Source of the DNA: CAWAMR01 sp963783095
Lineage (GTDB): Bacteria > Planctomycetota > Planctomycetia > Gemmatales > Gemmataceae
Length of the DNA: 64,000 nucleotides
NCBI GenBank assembly: GCA_963783095.1
Contig: CAWAMR010000021.1
Coordinates: 1-64,000 of the forward strand
Direction of reading: 5' to 3'
Shown here: positions 1 to 9,100 of the stretch, piece after piece
How positions within the stretch are numbered: position 1 is the stretch's first letter
How the letters are laid out: every line of letters starts with the position of its first letter
Translations under genes and position numbers: made by a program
Notes under the pieces: model-generated
What the model saw: the letters and a program-made list of their open reading frames with translations, nothing else
Database searches by the model: none
What the model was told of the DNA's origin: nothing

Positions 1-75
1 CAACACGGTGTGAAAGAGCGGCTCGCCGTAAGGGCGGTCAATGAACTCATCGACGAGGAATGGCGGTATCGTCAT
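1..75 (-). CDS. N-terminus of an unrecognised protein, cut by window edge
   Basis: On the minus strand an ATG at 75 opens a frame that stays open to the left edge, giving about 25 residues beginning MTIPPFLVDEF. The composition looks coding, but the fragment is too short to assign to a family. No strong Shine-Dalgarno is visible upstream. It could be chance. Confidence 0.35.
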   Translation of the reverse strand, partial: MTIPPFLVDEFIDRPYGEPLFHTVL

Positions 76-415
76 AGGTAGCCCAACAATCCGAGTTTGC
101 AGGTTAGGCAGGATATTCCGTATCCTGCACCGGTGGACTCAACACTCATACCATAATGGATAGACGCCCACTTGGGAAGAATGAATACAGTTTACAACAA
201 CTTTTAGGACAATGCGGGGAGATCTGCACGGCCCCACGGAGTGTAAATACCAAGGTAGGTAAGACTGGTGGGTCGGGTTGTATGGAAGATATCGAAGAGG
301 GTGGTAGGGCGGTGAGGTTGTGGGGCGAGTTCTTCCGCAACGAGATCGTTTCTGGTACAATTCATCCAAACTGATTGCCGATCCCGTGGTTATGAGATAA
401 GGAGACGATATACAA

Positions 416-748
416 ATGATCTCCCTGCCTGAGAATGCTTCGTTTTTAACCACTTCTTCAGATACTTCTCGTCCGAAAGGGTTACTCCCTATTCCTCCGG
501 AAGTGATAGAGAGATGTGAGCAAGCGATTCAGCAGTTTCAGCTGACCGTGACTGAAGCGGCCAAGTGGCAAATGCTAAACGACTTGGCTCTGCAATTCTG
601 GTATCTCGGCCAACACGTCGTGTGTCGAGAGTCCGATCGAGGAATCGAAGTCTTCGCTGGTGGAATGAAGGAAATAGGGGAGTTTTATCGCTCAACCGGT
701 GCGGAGCAACTGGCAGGAGCCTTTGTGAAGTATGTGGAACCATGGTAG
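416..748 (+). CDS. Hypothetical protein, 110 aa
   Basis: The ATG follows AAGGAG at a short spacing, a convincing ribosome binding site. The protein is soluble with no signal peptide or membrane segment. A predicted helical stretch starts around residue 25 (PPEVIERCEQAIQQF). I do not recognise the family. It converges with the minus-strand membrane protein ending at 768, with only 19 bases between them. About 340 bases upstream (76-415) show only short overlapping frames and no feature I can support. Confidence 0.6.
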   Translation: MISLPENASFLTTSSDTSRPKGLLPIPPEVIERCEQAIQQFQLTVTEAAKWQMLNDLALQFWYLGQHVVCRESDRGIEVFAGGMKEIGEFYRSTGAEQLAGAFVKYVEPW

Positions 749-767
749 AAGCCATGTCCTCTCAAGG

Positions 768-1187
768 CTACGACGGATTCCGGAACGGAGGGAGTAGCAA
801 CGCCTTAACGAGGATGAAACACGCGACCAAGCTGACACACCCAATGATGGCAGCCCAGACCCGGCGACCACGTTGCGTTCGCCAGGTCTTAACCATGGTG
901 AACTCAGTGATTGCAATCAGGATCACGAGACCAAGAAGGACTGGCAGGTCGAAGTATGCCTTGTTGAATCGAACAAATTCCAACACCAATTGGCTGAGTT
1001 TTGGAAGTCCTCCTTTCTCATCAAGCTTTTCAAATACAGGGACGAATGGAGGAACGAAAATGACCGCAAAGCAGAAAGAAGGAAGCCATGCCAGTGCGCA
1101 AAGGCAAACACGAATCCAACGAGAGGGCGGGCGGCACTGGTCAACGGAAGGGATTACTGTTCTGCGAAGCTGCTGCGAGTTCGACAT
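768..1187 (-). CDS. Small membrane protein, 139 aa
   Basis: Three hydrophobic segments are visible: residues about 26-46, 78-98 and 112-132. The loop after the first helix contains VPVFEKLDEKGGLPKLSQL, which loosely resembles the region before the last helices of GspF/PilC type II secretion membrane proteins. The protein is far too short to be a GspF, so this may be a planctomycete relative or coincidence. The start is supported by AAGGAAG eleven bases upstream. It lies just upstream of, and on the same strand as, the SMP-30 gene ending at 1208. Confidence 0.6.
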   Translation of the reverse strand: MSNSQQLRRTVIPSVDQCRPPSRWIRVCLCALAWLPSFCFAVIFVPPFVPVFEKLDEKGGLPKLSQLVLEFVRFNKAYFDLPVLLGLVILIAITEFTMVKTWRTQRGRRVWAAIIGCVSLVACFILVKALLLPPFRNPS

Positions 1188-1207
1188 GCTGCTTCCTTCG
1201 GGTTGAT

Positions 1208-2194
1208 CTACGTCGAACCCACTATTTTGGAGGCCAGACCAACCGGCCTGGGGTCACTGTCCGGATGCTGTAGAGCGTGCCTCCCGCCGTAATATACAGC
1301 GTTTTTCGATCTTTCCCGCCAAAGGCGCAAGTTCGTCACTTCATCCGTTGGAACTGCCAGGAAAGCAAGCAGTTTCCCATCCGGATCGAAAACGTAGATA
1401 CCGCCTTTTTGATCTTTCGCAGGTTCAAACGGAAGATTCGGTTTGTTCAGTCCCGCAGCGACGTAGAGCCGGCCTTTCGTGTCTTGCTTCAGGCCGTCTG
1501 GTCCTCGGCCATCCTTCCAATCATGTAGAAGTTTCTTGCTCGTGAAATCGACCATTCCATCCTTCTTGAGATCAAACCGCCAGAGTTTCCGAGCACCGGC
1601 TTTTTCACTATTGTTGTTGTCGGCAACGAAGAGATGGCGATCGTCCGCTGAAACGAGAATGCCGTTGGGCCGTTCCAACTCCCTGCCGATGATTCGGCTC
1701 ACTTTCCCATCTTTTTCGATTCGGTACACTCCTTCGATCGTTCGACCCTGGTCGTCGAGCATCTCCATCTTGCTGCGATCCCCATAGTTCGGATCGGTGA
1801 AGTAGATTCGCCCTTGAGTATCAACGGTAAGGTCATTCGGCTGGTTATACTTCTTGCCCGCATATTTTTCGGTCAGAACCGTGATCTTGTCGTCCTTGTC
1901 AAACCTGATAATCCGGCGCAGTTTTGAATCGCAAGCAAGTAATCGGCCTTCCGTGTCGAACAGAAGCCCATTGGTTCCGATGTCCTTGCGATAGATACTG
2001 GGTTTGTTGTCGAGGTCGAGCCGGCAGATATGATCGTTGCCGCTCATCAGGACGCCGAGTTCCGGATGCCAGGCTGGCCCCTCCCCGCCGAAGCCCTTGG
2101 CAACTTCGACTTTCAGCTTGGCGTCGGGTTCAAAGATGTCATCAGCAGCCATGCCGATTGCCGGAAGAAGAAGGAGAACGAGAAGAGAACGCAT
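1208..2194 (-). CDS. Secreted SMP-30/gluconolactonase family protein
   Basis: The protein (328 aa) begins with a signal peptide, MRSLLVLLLLPAIGMAADD, so it is probably exported. The body is a six-bladed beta-propeller of the SMP-30/gluconolactonase/LRE family. Family landmarks are YNQPNDLTVD, GRIYFTDPNYGD and RPNGILVS, which hold the Asn/Asp metal ligands. Members hydrolyse sugar lactones or related esters, but the substrate cannot be read from the sequence. GGAG lies six bases before the ATG. A second, divergent member of the same family is encoded at 36606-37550. Confidence 0.88.
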   Translation of the reverse strand: MRSLLVLLLLPAIGMAADDIFEPDAKLKVEVAKGFGGEGPAWHPELGVLMSGNDHICRLDLDNKPSIYRKDIGTNGLLFDTEGRLLACDSKLRRIIRFDKDDKITVLTEKYAGKKYNQPNDLTVDTQGRIYFTDPNYGDRSKMEMLDDQGRTIEGVYRIEKDGKVSRIIGRELERPNGILVSADDRHLFVADNNNSEKAGARKLWRFDLKKDGMVDFTSKKLLHDWKDGRGPDGLKQDTKGRLYVAAGLNKPNLPFEPAKDQKGGIYVFDPDGKLLAFLAVPTDEVTNLRLWRERSKNAVYYGGRHALQHPDSDPRPVGLASKIVGST

Positions 2195-2237
2195 GGAGTC
2201 TCCGAGAAATCATTATTTCTGCAGTTGTGGGCCGCAG

Positions 2238-2528
2238 CTAGAAGAGATGTCGCTTTAACCACTCGCCCACCACAAGAAGGCCCGAAATGGTCACTACAGC
2301 CGAAAACAACATAACAAACACAAATGGGATCACAATCAACCACCGCACCTGAATAGCTGCCGCCGGCCCGTCCGCTCGAACAGTCACATGCCGGACAACA
2401 GCCCTTTCGGGAACCTGGACGGCACCAAAAAATTCGGCCCGAAGGAGAGCGTGTATCCGTTCAATGGTCGCGGGGTCACAGGTTAGAACGAGCCCGTCAT
2501 ATTTGTATTCGACCTTTAGCTTCTCCAT
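2238..2528 (-). CDS. Hypothetical single-pass membrane protein
   Basis: About 96 residues. The first 65 are soluble with alternating charged and hydrophobic residues (KVEYKYDGLVLTCDPATIE), followed by a membrane helix near residues 65-87 and a short basic tail. Three in-frame Met codons are possible. The one at 2528 is chosen because GGAGG sits about nine bases upstream, while the Met at 2534 would be too close. No family is recognised. The orientation suggests a cytoplasmic N-terminal domain tethered to the membrane. Confidence 0.6.
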   Translation of the reverse strand: MEKLKVEYKYDGLVLTCDPATIERIHALLRAEFFGAVQVPERAVVRHVTVRADGPAAAIQVRWLIVIPFVFVMLFSAVVTISGLLVVGEWLKRHLF

Positions 2529-2580
2529 TCGCATCACCCTCCATCACCTTCGTGGCTGACCGGCGTGGTCCATCCTCCTC

Positions 2581-2737
2581 CTCGTTCACACGGTCCGCCG
2601 TGGGAACGCACGCTCGGGACGCTCTGCGTCACGTTCATCCAGAACGAACCTTTCGCTCCCGAATCAGGTGGAAGTTTCTTTCGACCGCGACGCTGAGCGT
2701 CCTGGGCGTGCGTTCCCACGGAGGACCGTAGGAACGA
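2581..2737. repeat. Dispersed palindromic repeat, GTTCCCACG family
   Basis: Two divergent arms, one around CCGTGGGAACGCACGCTCGG and one around GGGCGTGCGTTCCCACGG, face each other across about 90 bases. Related copies lie at 8895-9045 and 62450-62575 in other intergenic gaps. The arms could fold when transcribed. No coding sequence is supported here. The copies behave as a family of short non-coding repeats, possibly MITE-like. Confidence 0.7.
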
Positions 2738-2805
2738 GAACGACGACAACTTTGCGACTTCTGGAACACAGTGGGAACAGTGCGGGACACACGTGCCGCG
2801 CACCG

Positions 2806-4206
2806 TCATTTCACCTTGCCGCCCGGAACTTTTCCCAGGTTGTCGAATAACCCCACGAGCGAAGCCATCAATTTCTTGAAGTCGCCTTCGTGCAAACTTT
2901 CGTTCGGTGCATGGGCGTTGCTCGCAGGATCTTCAATGCCGAGCAACAGGGCAGGGGCTCCGCCAAACAATTCCGCGAGCGGTCCCACGAAACCGATTGT
3001 CCCGCCGGAGCCGATCGGGATCGGCTCACGGTCGAATCCTTGTCGCAGTGCGCTCAGCGCGGCCTCGAAGGCTGGGCCATTGGGATCGGTCATCCACCAA
3101 TCGACATGATTGCCGGCCGGCTTCACCGTCACTTCGACACCCCAGGGAGGATCTTTGGTCAGGTGCGCTTGGAGTTGTTTGAAAACTTCTTCAGGCTGCT
3201 GATCGGGCACGATCCGGCAACTTACTAACGCTGTCGCCTTCGGAAGAACCTGATTGGAGGCACTTTTAATCGAACTTGCTTCCTGGGCGATAATCGTGAT
3301 CGCCGGCCGACGCCAGGTTTGTTCGTAGGGATTCATTCCCTGTTCGAGAGCGAATTGAACTCCCGGCAGAATGGTACAATCCTTGCGCCAGGTTGCCTCG
3401 TCACCGGGCAACTTGCGAACCGCAGCGCGCTCCTTTTCGGTCAATGGGCGCACTTTGTCGTAGTAGCCGGCGATCGGAAGGGGACCATTACCCCAATAGA
3501 GCCGGCTGAGAATGACGTTCAGAGCAATGGCGGCATCCGCGAGTGCGCCGCCGCCCGCTCCGCTGTGGACGGGGATCTTGGCGCTTTGGACTTCCACGGT
3601 CGCCGCCACGATGCCGCGTAGGGAGTAGGTGATGCTCGGCAGGCCGACCTCGATATTCTCGGTATCGCAAACGACGATGACATCGGAATGAATTTGCTTC
3701 TTGTGACGATCGAAGAACTGCATCAGGTTGCGGGAGCCGACTTCTTCCTCGCCTTCGACCAGCATCTTGATGTTGACCGGCAACTCGCCATCCGTCTTCA
3801 AGTAGGCGGCGATGGCACCGAGTTGCGCGGCGATCGCGCCTTTATCATCCGCAGCACCGCGCGCATAGAGCCGGCCGTCTCGACGGGTCAAGTGCCAGGG
3901 ATCGTTGAGCCATTGCCCCTCGAAGTTAATGGGCTGAACGTCGTGATGTGCGTAGAGAAAAACCGTGGGCTTGCCCGGCGCTTCGAGCCATTCGCCGTAA
4001 GCGTATGGCAGCGATCCGCCGACGCGCAGGACATCCACATTTTGCAGGCCGGCCTCGCGCATCTGCTGGCAGGTGAGGCTCGCCGTGCGGTCGATCTCAG
4101 CGCTGTGCTCGCCGTCGGTGCTGATACTGGGTATCGCCACCAGATCGGCGAGGTTTCGGATAATCGATTCGTGATTTTTCTTGAGCCAGTCGAGCGCTGC
4201 TTGCAT
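2806..4206 (-). CDS. M20 family dipeptidase (ArgE/DapE/CNDP-like)
   Basis: A cytosolic zinc peptidase of 466 aa, expected to cleave dipeptides or N-acyl amino acids. The metal-site motifs are in order: YAHHDVQP (His ligand), RGAADDKG (bridging Asp), EGEEEVGS (catalytic Glu pair), VVCDTE (Asp ligand) and a C-terminal His in the GIEDPASNAHAP region. The dimerisation (lid) domain lies between residues about 200 and 370. The start at 4206 is preferred over an upstream one at 4269 because AGAGG lies seven bases before it and homologous sequence begins there. There is no signal peptide. It is divergently arranged with the small protein starting at 4302. Confidence 0.92.
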   Translation of the reverse strand: MQAALDWLKKNHESIIRNLADLVAIPSISTDGEHSAEIDRTASLTCQQMREAGLQNVDVLRVGGSLPYAYGEWLEAPGKPTVFLYAHHDVQPINFEGQWLNDPWHLTRRDGRLYARGAADDKGAIAAQLGAIAAYLKTDGELPVNIKMLVEGEEEVGSRNLMQFFDRHKKQIHSDVIVVCDTENIEVGLPSITYSLRGIVAATVEVQSAKIPVHSGAGGGALADAAIALNVILSRLYWGNGPLPIAGYYDKVRPLTEKERAAVRKLPGDEATWRKDCTILPGVQFALEQGMNPYEQTWRRPAITIIAQEASSIKSASNQVLPKATALVSCRIVPDQQPEEVFKQLQAHLTKDPPWGVEVTVKPAGNHVDWWMTDPNGPAFEAALSALRQGFDREPIPIGSGGTIGFVGPLAELFGGAPALLLGIEDPASNAHAPNESLHEGDFKKLMASLVGLFDNLGKVPGGKVK

Positions 4207-4301
4207 CGCGTGATCCTCTGAGTCAGGATGATATAACGGAAGTGTATCCGCTTTCCCCGGCGAGGGCAAACCTGCCGGATTGCTTCTTCATGGAGAAAAA
4301 A

Positions 4302-4743
4302 ATGAAAGCAGCAGTCGCAACGTCGATCTTGCTGGGTTTGATTTCGGTAGCACAGAGCCAGGATCGCAAACCCATCGACGAGGAGAAGGCGATTCGTCAG
4401 ATTCTCGACGATCAAGTTGCAGCTTGGAACAAGGGCGATCTGGCGGGATTCATGAAAGGGTACTGGAATTCCGAGAAGCTAACCTTCTATTCGGGGAAGA
4501 ACAAGCGGCAAGGCTGGAAGGAAACGATGGAGCGCTACAAATCGCTATCAGGGTGAAGGGAAAGAGATGGGAAAACTAAAATTCTCGGGACTGGAGATTT
4601 CGAATCTTGGGGATGGCAATGCCGTGGTGAAGGGCGAATGGGAAGTGCAAATGACGAAAGAAAAGATCAACGGGTTATTTACATTGATTATGAAGAAAAC
4701 CAAGGACGGCTGGCGAATCGTTCACGACCATACATCGGGATGA
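4302..4743 (+). CDS. Secreted NTF2-like (DUF4440/SnoaL-type) protein, frameshifted
   Basis: A signal peptide (MKAAVATSILLGLISVAQS) is followed by an NTF2-fold domain: ILDDQVAAWNKGDLAGFMKGYW, then a C-terminal half ending in WRIVHDHTSG. The span is 442 bases, one more than a multiple of three. The first frame stops at 4556 right after ERYKSLSG, while the next frame continues with RYQGEGKEMGKLKFSGLE, exactly what the family has after YK. A single extra base near 4540 explains this. Joined length is about 146 aa. GGAG precedes the ATG. Function is unknown; such proteins are ligand-binding or small enzymes. Confidence 0.75.
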
Positions 4744-4798
4744 AGGGTCGGGATGGAGGTGGCGTTTAACCAAGGTTTCTCAGAAAGCAATGTGCGAA

Positions 4799-5200
4799 GA
4801 GATGTTTTGTCCCCTCTTCCGGTACTCCGGGAGAGGGTTAGGGTGAGGGAAAAAGCTATCACATGAAAATGACAGAAAACGGCAGGAAAAGTTGGAACAA
4901 GCAGGATACCGCGTAATGCGCTTTGGAAATGACGACGTTCTTAAAGATCTCGATTCTGTACTCTGAAAGCTATACTCGTTGCATGTGGAAAGGGAATGTA
5001 AGGTGAGGCCAATCGGTCTCCTCCCCGAAGCCACGAGGAGAGAGGAAAGACCAATCCCCTCGCCCGGTACTCCGGGAGAGGGTTAGGGTGAAAAAGCTGT
5101 CACCATGAAAGATGCATCTGGAAAGGCAGAAGGTTCAACCCTCACCCCAGCCCTCTCCCGGAGTACCGGGAGAGGGGGTAAGACAAGACCCTCGCCTCGT
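4799..5200. repeat. Intergenic region with CTCTCCCGG/CCGGGAGAG repeats
   Basis: Three copies of a short palindromic module occur at about 4809-4852, 5056-5096 and 5138-5186. Each contains a GGTACTCCGGGAGAGGGTTAGG-type core, the third in inverted orientation. The same family, with a different loop, is at 7472-7596. No gene is supported between 4744 and 5217. Confidence 0.65.
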
Positions 5201-5217
5201 GCCCGCATCCCGAATTA

Positions 5218-6219
5218 TCATCCTCCCGGCACAACAACAATCTTCCCACTCAACGTCCCGGCTTTCTGAAGCGTATTTTCTTCCTGAAGTCGATGCGCCT
5301 CTGCCGCTTTGCTCAGCGGTAGACGAGCACCGATCCAGGCGGTCAATTTCTTCTCCACCAGCCAGCGATTGATGTCGTCCGCACAGGTCCGCTGCTCGGC
5401 AGCAGATGTATTGAACATGGCGAACCCAAACAACGACATTCCTTTCACATAGAACGGACCCACCGGGAAGGCAGGTCGAGCCTGTCGGCCCGCCATGATG
5501 AGTAGCCTGCCGCGCGGCGCGGCGAGTTCGACCATCCGATCGAAGTCGGGCTCACGCTGCGTTTCATACCAGGCATTTACTCCCTTGCCACCGGTGAATT
5601 CCTTGATCTTGGCCGCGACATCCTCGGTTTTATAGTTGATGATGCCATCCGCACCCCATTCGCGCACCTGTTTTGCCTTGGCGTCGGAGCCTACCGTCGT
5701 GATGACTTTGGCACCGATCGCCTTGGCCATCTGCACCACCATTTCGCCCACTCCTCCGGTTCCACCGTTCACGAAAACCGTTTCACCGGAATGGAGCTTC
5801 AAACAGTGAAAGAGCCCAATATGCGCGGTGATGCCGACCAGGGCAATAGCAGCGACCTGTTCTTCCGAAATGCCGGCCGGGATCGAATACAGGAAATCCT
5901 CATGAACAGCTGCGAATTCCGCAAAAGTTCCCTGTCTGCCGAGCAGGCCCTGATTGGAGCCCCACACACGCTCACCCACCTTCCACTGCGTCACGCCGGG
6001 GCCGAGGGCTTCGATCGCGCCGGCGAAATCGCAGCCTGGGATAAAAGGTTTGGGCAAGGTCATGGCGACCGCACCGGAACGAATGTAAGTATCGATCGGG
6101 TTGATGGCACTGGCCTTAACGCGGACCAAGACTTCCCCGACCTTCAACTCTGGAACAGGCAGTTCGCCATATTGAATGACTTCGGGGCCACCCGTGGCTT
6201 CGATATAGGCTGCTTTCAT
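5218..6219 (-). CDS. Zinc-independent MDR oxidoreductase, NADPH:quinone reductase-like
   Basis: A medium-chain dehydrogenase/reductase of 333 aa. The N-terminal GroES-like domain has SAINPIDTYIRSG and PGCDFAGAIEALGPGV. The Rossmann domain has the dinucleotide site GGTGGVGEMVVQMAKAIGAK around residues 150-170 and a conserved YKTEDV segment. The Cys/His ligands of zinc alcohol dehydrogenases are absent, which places it with quinone oxidoreductases and zeta-crystallin-like enzymes. It probably reduces quinones or enones with NADPH in the cytosol. It stands alone between repeat-rich gaps. Confidence 0.9.
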   Translation of the reverse strand: MKAAYIEATGGPEVIQYGELPVPELKVGEVLVRVKASAINPIDTYIRSGAVAMTLPKPFIPGCDFAGAIEALGPGVTQWKVGERVWGSNQGLLGRQGTFAEFAAVHEDFLYSIPAGISEEQVAAIALVGITAHIGLFHCLKLHSGETVFVNGGTGGVGEMVVQMAKAIGAKVITTVGSDAKAKQVREWGADGIINYKTEDVAAKIKEFTGGKGVNAWYETQREPDFDRMVELAAPRGRLLIMAGRQARPAFPVGPFYVKGMSLFGFAMFNTSAAEQRTCADDINRWLVEKKLTAWIGARLPLSKAAEAHRLQEENTLQKAGTLSGKIVVVPGG

Positions 6220-6481
6220 GGGAATCTCCGTAAATAGCTTCTTGGTTCGCGGTTGTGACAGCGATTTCTGACACCGTCATAGTGGGTAAACCCGGAACTA
6301 TGTGAGAGGTTCGCACTGATCCCGAGCTAAATCCTACCTGGACTTGCTCGTTCGGTTACAATATAGGGTAGTGTGAAGGAACGCCACTTGTGGGGAAATG
6401 ATTCTCCTGGATAGCTTTGTCATAAACCCCCAATTCGCTTGCGTCAAAGTCTCCTTTCCTCGGTCCTTGGAGAACTCTCTC

Positions 6482-7411
6482 ATGGCCACTCTTCTCTCCC
6501 CATCTGGAAGCCGGCTGATGGTATCTGAGCGGATCGAGCAACGATTGCGACACGGCGAACTTACCACCGCTCAGGTCGATCAGTTCCGCGAGTTTCTGAT
6601 CGAAGTCGACCGTGAACTGATGCAGCACCCGATCATTCTCCACAATGCCTACACAAGCTGGTTCCAGCATGGGGATGTTTCCGATGCGCAATTGCGTTTC
6701 TTTGTCCAGCAATTCAGTGTGTTTTCGAACCAGTTCCTCATCGCAGCGATTTTGAAAGTTATCAACGCAGAAAGTATCGAACAAATGCGGGCGAGCAAAG
6801 AGATTCTGCTGAACGAACTGGGAGTTATCTACCGAAAAGGGGCGGTGATCCAGGGCGAGCGCAGCAGCTTGAACGACGACGACAAGGACCGTGAAGGCGA
6901 CCCTGACCTGGTCGGGACGGAAGGGACCGTGGATGGTGGAATCTTCCGTTTTCGCGCTGCCCATTTTGAATGGCTGTTGCGCATCGGTGAAAAACTCCAT
7001 CTCGGCTTCAACGACCTGGGGAAACGCCGGCACGGCCGGGCTTCGACGTTGTATTTCTGCGACGAGCTTCAGCGCACCTACGGCAGCGAAGATGCACAGT
7101 TTGCAGAAGGCGCAAGCTTTGCGGTAGAGAACTGGGCCGCTGCGGGGTTCTGGCAACAACTCGAAGATGGTTTGATGGCGATCAAGAAAAACCGCATCCG
7201 CGATCTTCCGCTGGCATTTTTCACGTGGCACAACCGGGTTGAAGGTCAGCATGCCAGCCATACGCTCGAAGAACTGGAAGAAGTCTATTTCACGGAAGAT
7301 TTCGACAAAACGAAATTCCTTCAGGGCGGACGGGAGATTTTGGAAGCGGTGGCGGCATTTTGGAACGGGCTGGAAGATGACCGGGTGAAGGGTTTCACAA
7401 CCATCCTGTAA
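6482..7411 (+). CDS. Iron-containing redox enzyme, haem-oxygenase-like (TENA/PqqC fold)
   Basis: About 309 aa, all helical, no signal. It matches the haem-oxygenase-like superfamily: residues 40-110 carry the first helices (HNAYTSWFQHG, then LLNELGVI), and the C-terminal half has HFEWLLRIGEKL and HNRVEGQHASHTLEELEE, where the His and Glu residues are candidates for a diiron site. Homologues include diiron oxidases, but the substrate here is unknown. An in-frame ATG 84 bases upstream exists. The start at 6482 is chosen because the upstream 28 residues look non-coding and family similarity starts after it. Confidence 0.75.
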   Translation: MATLLSPSGSRLMVSERIEQRLRHGELTTAQVDQFREFLIEVDRELMQHPIILHNAYTSWFQHGDVSDAQLRFFVQQFSVFSNQFLIAAILKVINAESIEQMRASKEILLNELGVIYRKGAVIQGERSSLNDDDKDREGDPDLVGTEGTVDGGIFRFRAAHFEWLLRIGEKLHLGFNDLGKRRHGRASTLYFCDELQRTYGSEDAQFAEGASFAVENWAAAGFWQQLEDGLMAIKKNRIRDLPLAFFTWHNRVEGQHASHTLEELEEVYFTEDFDKTKFLQGGREILEAVAAFWNGLEDDRVKGFTTIL

Positions 7412-7471
7412 TTCTAATGTGTCCGCAGGCTATTACCCACAAATGGAAAGGAAAACAAGCAAGCACTAATT

Positions 7472-7596
7472 CCCTCTCCCCTGTACTCAGGGGAGAGGGT
7501 TAGGGTGAGGGGCGAGCTGCGATCGTTCAGAAGCCGTCTGAAGATTCCACGCTCGCCCCTCACCCCAGCCCTCTCCCCTGAGTACAGGGGAGAGGG
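7472..7596. repeat. 46-bp inverted repeat, CTCTCCCCTGTACTC family
   Basis: The arms 7472-7517 and 7551-7596 are reverse complements over 46 bases with two mismatches, separated by 33 bases. Each arm also contains its own small palindrome around the GTACTC core. It sits between the diiron protein and the hpd gene. It could form a large hairpin in RNA, or be a miniature mobile element. Confidence 0.8.
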
Positions 7597-7694
7597 GGAA
7601 AGACCTGATGCACCGCTCATATTCTTGCGCCTCGAAGATGTTCGGACATTACACTACGGCAGGACTTTTGAAAGATGTTGGAAGGATACCCCCC

Positions 7695-8818
7695 ATGATG
7701 AGCACCAACGATCCCCTGGCAATTCGCCGCATCGACCACGTCCGTTTCTTCGTCGGCAACGCCCGGCAGTCGGCGTACTTCTACCGCAACGCCTTCGGCT
7801 TCGACGTCGTCGCCTACGCCGGCCTGGAAACCAAGGTCAAGCACGAAGCCGGCTACGTCCTGCGGCAGGGCGACATCACCTTCGTGCTGGCCTCGCCGCT
7901 GCGGCCCGAGCATCCCGAATATGCCAGCGGCTCATTCAGCACGGCGACGGCGTGCAGGACATCGCCCTCGAAGTGGACGACGTCGGCGCGGCCTTCGAGA
8001 CGAGCCGATCCGGCGCGGCGCCGATCGGCGTCACGCCGCCGAGCGCGCTGGAGGACGAGTACGGCGTCTACGAATACGCCACCATCCGCACCTATGGCGA
8101 CACGACGCACAGCTTCGTCAACCGCGACCGCTACCAGGGCGTCTTCGCCCCGGGCTATCAGCCGCTCGACCCGGAACGCTACAGTCCCGCGTACGTTCCA
8201 GCCCGTCGGCCTGAAGGCCATCGACCACATCGTCGGCAACGTCGAGGAAGGCAAGATGAACGAATGGGTGAAGTTCTACCAGGACGTGATGGGCTTCACG
8301 CAGCTCGTCCACTTCGACGACAAGGACATCAGCACCGAATATTCCGCGCTGATGTCGAAGGTGGTGCAGGGCGGGCACGGGCGGATCAAGTTCCCGATCA
8401 ACGAGCCGGCCAAGGCCAAACGGCGATCGCAGATCGAGGAATATCTGGACTTCTACGGCGGCCCCGGCGTGCAGCACATCGCCCTGGCCACCGACGACAT
8501 CATCGACACCGTGCAGGCGCTGCGGCACAACGACGTCTCGTTCCTGCGCGTGCCGCAAGGCCTATTACGAAATGCTGCCCGATCGCGTCGGCGACGATCA
8601 AGGAAAACATCGACGGAACTGGCCGAGCTGGGCATCCTCGTGGACCGCGACGACGAAGGCTACATGCTGCAAATTTTCACCAAGCCGGTGCAAGATCGGC
8701 CGACGTTGTTCTTCGAGATCATCCAGCGGCAGCGGCTCGCAGCAGCTTCGGCAAGGGAAACTTCAAGGCGCTGTTCGAGGCCATCGAGCGCGAACAATCT
8801 CGTCGCGGAACTCTTTAG
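7695..8818 (+). pseudogene. hpd: 4-hydroxyphenylpyruvate dioxygenase, multiply frameshifted
   Basis: HPPD converts 4-hydroxyphenylpyruvate to homogentisate with Fe(II). Both VOC domains are recognisable, and the three iron ligands survive: His in AIDHIVGNV, His in GVQHIALATDD and Glu in LFFEIIQR. The reading frame changes near 7930, near 8200, twice between 8560 and 8630, and again near 8745, and the total length is not a multiple of three. Protein similarity resumes after each shift. The stretch is clearly richer in GC than its neighbours. A GGAAGG site precedes the ATG. It is either a decayed acquired gene or a poorly assembled region; the intact ligands favour a functional gene with sequence errors. 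Confidence 0.8.
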
Positions 8819-8894
8819 TTCCAAATTGAAATACCCGTAGGGTTGAGACGTGGAATTTGAACGCGACAGAGAGGCTCGACACTGTCAGAGTCTT

Positions 8895-9045
8895 CTCGTT
8901 CCCACGCTCTGCGTGGTAACGCACGGGTGGGACGCTCTGCGTCCCGATTGATCGAAAAGCCATTTCGCCACGGTCGTTGCCTTGACAGGGAACGTGACGC
9001 AGAGCGTCTCGAGGCGTGCGTTCCCACGCGGAGCGTGGGAACGAG
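8895..9045. repeat. Dispersed palindromic repeat, GTTCCCACG family
   Basis: It begins CTCGTTCCCACGCTCTGCG and ends GCGTGGGAACGAG, so the outer 20 or so bases are inverted copies. The inner arms (CGGGTGGGACGCTCTGCG and GACGCAGAGCGTCTCG) also pair. It is followed at 9047-9090 by several short TTGGAAC direct repeats. It separates hpd from the FAH-family gene. Confidence 0.8.
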
Positions 9046-9100
9046 AGTACTTTGAACTTGGAACCTGGAACTTGGAACTCCCGATTTGGAACTATAAATC

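Noticed and set aside
565..1206. A 213-residue plus-strand reading frame
   Set aside because: It is the antisense of the membrane protein at 768-1187 and has shadow-like composition.
7505..8818. A 437-residue single frame over hpd
   Set aside because: Only parts of it match HPPD; the rest is out of frame.
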